Origin: Bacillota bacterium
GTDB taxonomy: Bacteria > Bacillota > Clostridia > Oscillospirales > Oscillospiraceae
Length of the DNA stretch: 8,883 bases
Assembly: GCA_023393155.1 (NCBI GenBank)
Contig: JAEWML010000111.1
Coordinates: 1 to 8,883 of the forward strand
Direction: 5' to 3'
Made by a program: the position numbers and the translations under genes. Under the pieces are notes generated by a model. The model was not told the DNA's origin. It saw only the letters and a list, made by a program, of their open reading frames with translations, and ran no database searches. Positions 5,372-8,883 of the stretch are shown here, one piece after another (position 1 is the first letter of the stretch; the number at the start of each line of letters is the position of its first letter).

Positions 5372-6631
5372 ATGGACAGGAAAGACATCAGCAAAAAGGA
5401 CCAGATTATTTTACAGCAGTTGGATGTAATCCGCGCCATGTCGGAAAACAGTCTGCGCCGCATGGAAACGGATTTCTGGGGCCACCCTTCGGCTCCGCCG
5501 GAGTCTGCCGAGCCGAAAACCCCGACCGCGCCCCCCGCACCTCCGCTGAAAACCGGCGGGGCAAAAGAGAGTGGCGGCACCGCCGCCTCCACCGGAAACG
5601 GCGAGGGGGATCCTGCGGAGCAGCCCGCCCCGCCCCCGGAGAAAATTGAGGATTTGCAGGCGGAGCTGGACGGCTACATCGGCCTGACCGCCGTGAAAAA
5701 AGAGGTGAAAAACCTCATTGATCTGGCCACGGTCCATCAACTGCGGAAAGACCACGGCCTGCCGGTGGCGGATTTGAGCCTCCACATGGTGTTCTCCGGC
5801 AACCCGGGCACGGGCAAAACCACCGTGGCCCGGCTGATGGCCCGGATTTATCACAGTCTTGGCATCCTCTCCAAGGGGCATCTGGTGGAGGTGGACCGCA
5901 GCGGCCTTGTGGCCGGCTACGTGGGCCAGACCGCCATTAAAACCGGCAAGGTAACCGACGCGGCCCTTGGCGGCGTTTTGTTTATCGACGAGGCGTACGC
6001 CCTCAACGGCAGGGCGGAAAACGACTTTGGTCAGGAGGCTATCGACACCCTCCTCAAGGCCATGGAGGACCACAGGGACGATTTGGTGGTCATCGTCGCC
6101 GGGTACGACGGGCTGATGGACGACTTTGTCCACTCCAACCCCGGCCTTGAATCCCGGTTCAACCGATTTTTGCATTTTGAGGACTACACCCCGGAGGAGC
6201 TGCTGGCCATTTTTGACATTCAGTGCAAAAAGGGCTGCTATCAGCCGGAGGAGGAAACCCGGCATCTGGTCCGGGAATTTATCGCGGAGGAAAGCGCGGA
6301 TTCCATCGCCTTTGGCAACGCCCGGGGCGTGCGGAATATTTTTGAGCGGCTTCTGGTCAATCAGGCCAACCGGCTGGCCGCCATGGAAACCGTTTCCCGG
6401 GACGACCTGATGAAAATTACCCCCCGGGACGTCCGCGCGGCGCGGGGACTGGCGGAGCCGGCGCCGGCGGAGGAAGCTGCCACAGAAAACGTCGTACCCT
6501 CGCCCGCGGCGGAGGAATCCGTTGAGAAGACCACTAAACCCCCTGATTTTGAAGAAAACCCCGGCGTGAAGGACGGCAGCTCCACAGGCCCGGCGGAAAA
6601 TTCGGCCGGGGACGGGGAAAAATCATCATAA
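5372..6631 (+). CDS. CbbX/SpoVK-type AAA+ ATPase with disordered flanks
   Basis: A 419-residue AAA+ protein of the CbbX/SpoVK/EccA type, whose members remodel or activate other proteins using ATP. The order is a short helical N-terminus (1-38), a Pro/Ala/Gly-rich linker (40-90), the AAA+ core (about 93-360) and an acidic low-complexity tail (362-419). The core shows Walker A GNPGTGKT (143-150), a possible pore loop AGYVG (181-185), Walker B VLFIDE (202-207) and a sensor 1 region VVIVAGYDG (239-247). An arginine-finger segment GLESRFNR (R262) and a sensor 2 region NARGVRNIFE (316-325) follow. All catalytic elements look intact, so it should be an active ATPase. It has no export signal and is cytoplasmic. 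The gene starts four bases after the Gx transporter stop with a weak ribosome site, so it is probably translationally coupled. The substrate is unknown. Confidence 0.9.
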   Translation: MDRKDISKKDQIILQQLDVIRAMSENSLRRMETDFWGHPSAPPESAEPKTPTAPPAPPLKTGGAKESGGTAASTGNGEGDPAEQPAPPPEKIEDLQAELDGYIGLTAVKKEVKNLIDLATVHQLRKDHGLPVADLSLHMVFSGNPGTGKTTVARLMARIYHSLGILSKGHLVEVDRSGLVAGYVGQTAIKTGKVTDAALGGVLFIDEAYALNGRAENDFGQEAIDTLLKAMEDHRDDLVVIVAGYDGLMDDFVHSNPGLESRFNRFLHFEDYTPEELLAIFDIQCKKGCYQPEEETRHLVREFIAEESADSIAFGNARGVRNIFERLLVNQANRLAAMETVSRDDLMKITPRDVRAARGLAEPAPAEEAATENVVPSPAAEESVEKTTKPPDFEENPGVKDGSSTGPAENSAGDGEKSS

Positions 6632-6644
6632 AAGGACTGTGCTT

Positions 6645-7634
6645 ATGAAAGTATTGGTACTGGCCCCCAAATCCCGCTATGACGCCTTTGGTTCAGACCT
6701 TCCCGCCGCCAAATTGGCGGAGCTGGTTTTCTGCGACCGGGAGGGGACCGAGGCGGAGTGGCTTGCCGCCGCGGGCGACGCGGACGCGCTGTTTGTCACG
6801 CCCGTGACTCCCGTGTCGGCGGAGCTGATTTCCAGCATGCCCAACCTGAAGCTGATTCACTCCGAGGGCGTAGGCTTTGACCGCATTGATCTGGAGGCGG
6901 CCCGGGCCCGGGGCATCTACGTGTGCAACTGCGCCGGGTGCAACGCGGCAGCGGTTTCCGAGCTGTCCGTGACGCTGATGGGCATGCTGCTCCACCGGGT
7001 CCTGTGGGGCAACCGCATGGTTCGCGCGGGCAGTCAGGCCGAGGCCGTGCGCCTGGTGGAGCGGGATGTTCCCGCGGATTTGTCCGTTTCCACCGTAGGG
7101 CTGTTGGGCTTTGGCGCCATCGGCCAGGCGGTGGCGGAGCGGCTGCGCCCCTTTGGAGCCACAGTGTATTATTACGCGCCCCACCGCCGAGACACGGAGA
7201 CGGAGACGCGGCTGAACGCCCGCTATCTCCCGTTGGAGGAGCTGGCGGCGGTGAGCGACATCGTCAGTCTTCACCTGCCCGCGAACGACCAAAGCCGGGG
7301 ACTTGTAAACCGGGAATTTCTTGCCCGGATGAAGCCTACGGCCTTCCTTGTGAACACCGCCCGGGGCGCGATTATTGACGACGAGGCCCTTTGCAACGCC
7401 GTGCGGGAGGAACGGCTCGCCGGCGTGGCGCTGGACTGCTACGAGCCGGAACCCGCCGGGGCGGATCATCCTCTGGTTCGATTGGCGGCAGAGTTCCCGG
7501 ACAGGCTGGTTCTCTGCCCCCATTACGGCGGCGTGGCCCAGTCCGCTTTCCGCGCGGCACATCGAATGCTGTTTGAGGATTTGGAGCACGTACTGTCCGG
7601 CAGGCGGCCCAAGCGGGTGGTCAACGGCCTGTAA
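6645..7634 (+). CDS. D-isomer-specific 2-hydroxyacid dehydrogenase
   Basis: This 329-residue cytoplasmic enzyme interconverts 2-oxo acids and D-2-hydroxy acids using NAD(P)H. The split substrate domain surrounds a Rossmann fold with GFGAIG (155-160). The catalytic set is present: Arg240 in VNTARGAIID, Glu267 in LDCYEPEP (Asp264 nearby) and His293 in CPHYGG. The length is typical for the family. After the second Rossmann strand (VYYYAPHRR, 174-182) there is no Asp but a cluster of basic residues, which points to NADPH rather than NADH. The substrate loop has an unusual C-x-C-x2-C (C94, C96, C99). The substrate cannot be assigned: glyoxylate/hydroxypyruvate reductase, phosphoglycerate dehydrogenase-like and lactate-type enzymes are all possible. 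AAAGGA at 6631-6636, directly after the preceding stop, supports ATG 6645. Confidence 0.92.
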   Translation: MKVLVLAPKSRYDAFGSDLPAAKLAELVFCDREGTEAEWLAAAGDADALFVTPVTPVSAELISSMPNLKLIHSEGVGFDRIDLEAARARGIYVCNCAGCNAAAVSELSVTLMGMLLHRVLWGNRMVRAGSQAEAVRLVERDVPADLSVSTVGLLGFGAIGQAVAERLRPFGATVYYYAPHRRDTETETRLNARYLPLEELAAVSDIVSLHLPANDQSRGLVNREFLARMKPTAFLVNTARGAIIDDEALCNAVREERLAGVALDCYEPEPAGADHPLVRLAAEFPDRLVLCPHYGGVAQSAFRAAHRMLFEDLEHVLSGRRPKRVVNGL

Positions 7635-7717
7635 GCAGTATAAAAATTACCCCAGGCTTTGTTCGGAAAACGAAAAATGCCGGGAAAACAGGGTTTTTCC
7701 AAGAAAGGAGCGTTTCT

Positions 7718-8536
7718 ATGAAGGTCGCGCTGATTCAACTGGCGGGCGGCACCGGCGACAAGGCCGCCGACATTTCCCTCGCGCGAGAAAAAATCCGGGA
7801 AGCGGCGAATAACGGCGCGGATTTCGCCGTTCTGCCGGAGATGTTCTGCTGTCCTTACGACAATGCCTGCTTCCGGGCCTTTGGCGAAACGGCGGGCGGG
7901 CAGGCGCAGACCGCGCTTTCCCGGCTTGCTGGAGAGCTTGGTATTTATATCGTGGGCGGTTCCGTCCCCGAGCTTGCGGGCGGAAACGTTTACAACGCGT
8001 CCTATGTCTACGACCGCCAAGGCCGGGAGCTTGCCCGCCACCGCAAGGCCCATCTGTTTGACATCGACGTTGCGGGCGGGCAGCGGTTTTTTGAATCCGA
8101 CACTCTCACCCCCGGCGATCAGATTACCACCTTTGATACGGAGTTTGGGGTCATGGGGCTTTGCATCTGCTTTGACCTGCGGTTTGAGGAGCTGGCCCGG
8201 TGCATGGCCCTGCGGGGCGCGAAGTGCATATTCGTCCCGGCGGCTTTCAACATGACCACCGGTCCCGCCCACTGGGAGCTTTTGTTCCGCCAGCGGGCGG
8301 TGGACAATCAGTGCTTTACCGTGGGGGTATCCTCCGCCCGGAACCCGGATGCGTCCTACGTGGCCTACGGCAACTCCCTTGCCGTGGACCCCTGGGGAAC
8401 GGTGCTGTGCCGCGCGGAAGGCGAGGCCACAGTGCTGTACGCCGAGCTGGACCTCTCCAAAATCCAGTCTGTGCGTAACCAGCTTCCCATTCTCTCCGCC
8501 CGACGCACAGATTTGTACGAGGTGAAGGAGCTTTGA
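7718..8536 (+). CDS. Carbon-nitrogen hydrolase, Nit2/omega-amidase type
   Basis: A 272-residue cytoplasmic amidase of the nitrilase superfamily. The Glu-Lys-Cys triad is visible: Glu41 in VLPEMFCCPY, Lys110 in RHRKAHLFDID and Cys151 in GLCICFDLRF. The segments KAHLFDID and CFDLRFEEL, the NMTTGPAHWELLFRQRAVDNQ region (178-198) and the total length all fit Nit2-like omega-amidases. Those enzymes hydrolyse the free amide of alpha-ketoglutaramate and alpha-ketosuccinamate, formed when glutamine or asparagine acts as amino donor. Other clade members act on deaminated glutathione, so the substrate is not certain. AAAGGAG at 7704-7710, seven bases before ATG 7718, fixes the start. It lies 83 bases after the dehydrogenase gene and is the last gene before a strong terminator. 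Confidence 0.92.
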   Translation: MKVALIQLAGGTGDKAADISLAREKIREAANNGADFAVLPEMFCCPYDNACFRAFGETAGGQAQTALSRLAGELGIYIVGGSVPELAGGNVYNASYVYDRQGRELARHRKAHLFDIDVAGGQRFFESDTLTPGDQITTFDTEFGVMGLCICFDLRFEELARCMALRGAKCIFVPAAFNMTTGPAHWELLFRQRAVDNQCFTVGVSSARNPDASYVAYGNSLAVDPWGTVLCRAEGEATVLYAELDLSKIQSVRNQLPILSARRTDLYEVKEL

Positions 8537-8543
8537 CCACTTC

Positions 8544-8577
8544 TTATAATTTGGGACCAAATCCCACATTATTATAA
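8544..8577. repeat. AT-rich imperfect inverted repeat after the amidase gene
   Basis: TTATAAT (8544-8550) and ATTATAA (8571-8577) are exact inverted copies. Inside them TGGGA (8552-8556) pairs with TCCCA (8562-8566), leaving a 1x4 internal loop and a 5-base loop. The repeat abuts, and shares one base with, the terminator hairpin that follows. It may be a second hairpin in the 3' end of the transcript or a protein binding site. Confidence 0.5.
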
Positions 8578-8617
8578 AAAGTCCCGTGAGATTTCGACAA
8601 AATCTCACGGGACTTTT
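8577..8617. terminator. Perfect 18-bp bidirectional terminator
   Basis: Bases 8577-8594 are exactly complementary to 8600-8617, with a 5-base loop. The stem begins with AAAA and ends with TTTT, so either strand gives a GC-rich core followed by a U-run. It lies 40 bases after the amidase stop and 14 bases after the convergent MscS-family stop. It therefore serves both transcripts. Confidence 0.9.
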
Positions 8618-8631
8618 GTGTTTTCAATGTT

Positions 8632-8883
8632 TTATGTGTTTTTTCCGTCCAAAATATGGACGTTCAGATGGTCGTAGGCCATTTCAATGCCCTGCTCCTC
8701 GAAGACCCTCCGCAGGTTCTCCCCCAGAGTCAGGTAGACCGTCCAGAAATCCGCCGTCGCCGCCCAGCAGTACACGCTGTATTCCATGGCGCTGGGGCGG
8801 CACTCCGTGAGGTAAATTGAGGGCGCGGGGTCCGCAAGCATCCCCTCCGTTCGCTCCAGCGCCACCCGGCATGCGGCCTTCAC
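8632..8883 (-). CDS. MscS-family mechanosensitive ion channel, C-terminal part
   Basis: Only the last 83 residues are inside the window; the gene continues beyond the right edge, and a GTG there is most likely internal. The fragment matches the cytoplasmic C-terminal domain of MscS-type small-conductance channels, which open under membrane tension to release solutes at hypo-osmotic shock. The pattern is a helix, LADPAPSIYLTE, then YSVYCWAATADFWTVYLTLGENLRRVFEEQGIEM and a terminal DHLNVHIL strand. In many MscS proteins the segment before the final strand reads IPFPQ; here it is AYDHL, a modest variation. The convergent orientation and shared terminator suggest no functional link to the apbE operon. 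Confidence 0.85.
   Translation of the reverse strand: MKAACRVALERTEGMLADPAPSIYLTECRPSAMEYSVYCWAATADFWTVYLTLGENLRRVFEEQGIEMAYDHLNVHILDGKNT

Noticed and set aside
5411..6265. Minus-strand open frame (284 codons) opposite the AAA+ gene
   Set aside because: The plus strand carries Walker A, Walker B and other AAA+ motifs; the antisense product has no recognisable features.
6693..7589. Minus-strand open frame (298 codons) opposite the dehydrogenase gene
   Set aside because: Antisense to a gene with a full catalytic set; the His/Gln/Gly-rich product looks like a codon-bias shadow.
7651..7700. Weak inverted repeats between the dehydrogenase and amidase genes, as an internal terminator
   Set aside because: The stems contain bulges (CCCAGGC/GCCGGG with a 21-base loop; GGAAAAC/GTTTTTCC) and no T-run follows, so there is no good case for termination.
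8534..8550. Plus-strand TTGACC and TATAAT after the amidase stop
   Set aside because: Only five bases separate them, far too few for a promoter, and no plus-strand gene follows.
8571..8600. Minus-strand TATAAT with a TTGTCG 18 bases upstream, as a promoter antisense to the amidase gene
   Set aside because: Both elements fall within or against the terminator hairpin and there is no gene for it to drive; the -35 match is modest.
7523..8608. Long minus-strand open frame (361 codons) opposite the amidase gene
   Set aside because: It lies antisense to a gene with an intact catalytic triad, has no ribosome site, runs through the terminator hairpin and gives a His/Gly/Arg-rich composition typical of shadows in GC-rich DNA.
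1..8883. tRNA, rRNA, CRISPR, insertion sequences, riboswitches
   Set aside because: No repeat-spacer pattern, transposase, cloverleaf-like element or recognisable aptamer was seen. Nearly all of the window is accounted for by genes and short intergenic regions.

Overview
The window is a GC-rich stretch (roughly 60% by eye) from a low-complexity-free bacterial chromosome, most likely an anaerobic Firmicute of the Clostridia such as the Oscillospiraceae. The grounds are AGGAG-type ribosome binding sites before most genes, a YbaB gene just after what is probably dnaX, a DUF4127 lipoprotein, and the set NusG-domain-II protein, Gx transporter and SpoVK/CbbX-type AAA+ protein. The taxonomic call is inference. 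I see no mobile element, tRNA, rRNA or CRISPR array, and the genes are densely packed.

Left part (1-2400): the last 19 codons of an upstream gene (position suggests dnaX), a short leader, then ybaB/ebfC closed by an intrinsic terminator. The usual next gene, recR, is not there. Instead, directly after the terminator, comes a long secreted lipoprotein of the DUF4127 family, closed by a perfect 15-bp hairpin.

Middle (2400-3415): an orphan polytopic membrane protein on the minus strand, converging on that hairpin, and a divergent intergenic region. That region has a good promoter in each direction, both of the extended -10 type.

Right part (3416-8536): six co-directional genes in tight order. 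They encode an ApbE-type FMN transferase lipoprotein, a membrane-anchored NusG domain II protein, a Gx transporter (HepT/EcfS-like) membrane protein, a CbbX/SpoVK-type AAA+ ATPase, a D-2-hydroxyacid dehydrogenase and a Nit2/omega-amidase-type hydrolase. The first four overlap or are only 4 bases apart, so they are probably translationally coupled. The first three resemble the FmnB-EetA-EetB part of flavin-based extracellular electron transfer loci of Gram-positive bacteria. This suggests a small membrane electron-transfer module in which ApbE attaches FMN to an exported protein encoded elsewhere. The AAA+ protein is an unexpected companion. The last two genes look metabolic and may handle 2-oxo acids and their amides.

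Right edge (8537-8883): a perfect 18-bp hairpin with A and T tails on both sides acts as a shared terminator between the operon and a convergent MscS-family mechanosensitive channel gene. That gene runs in from beyond the window, and only its C-terminus is present.
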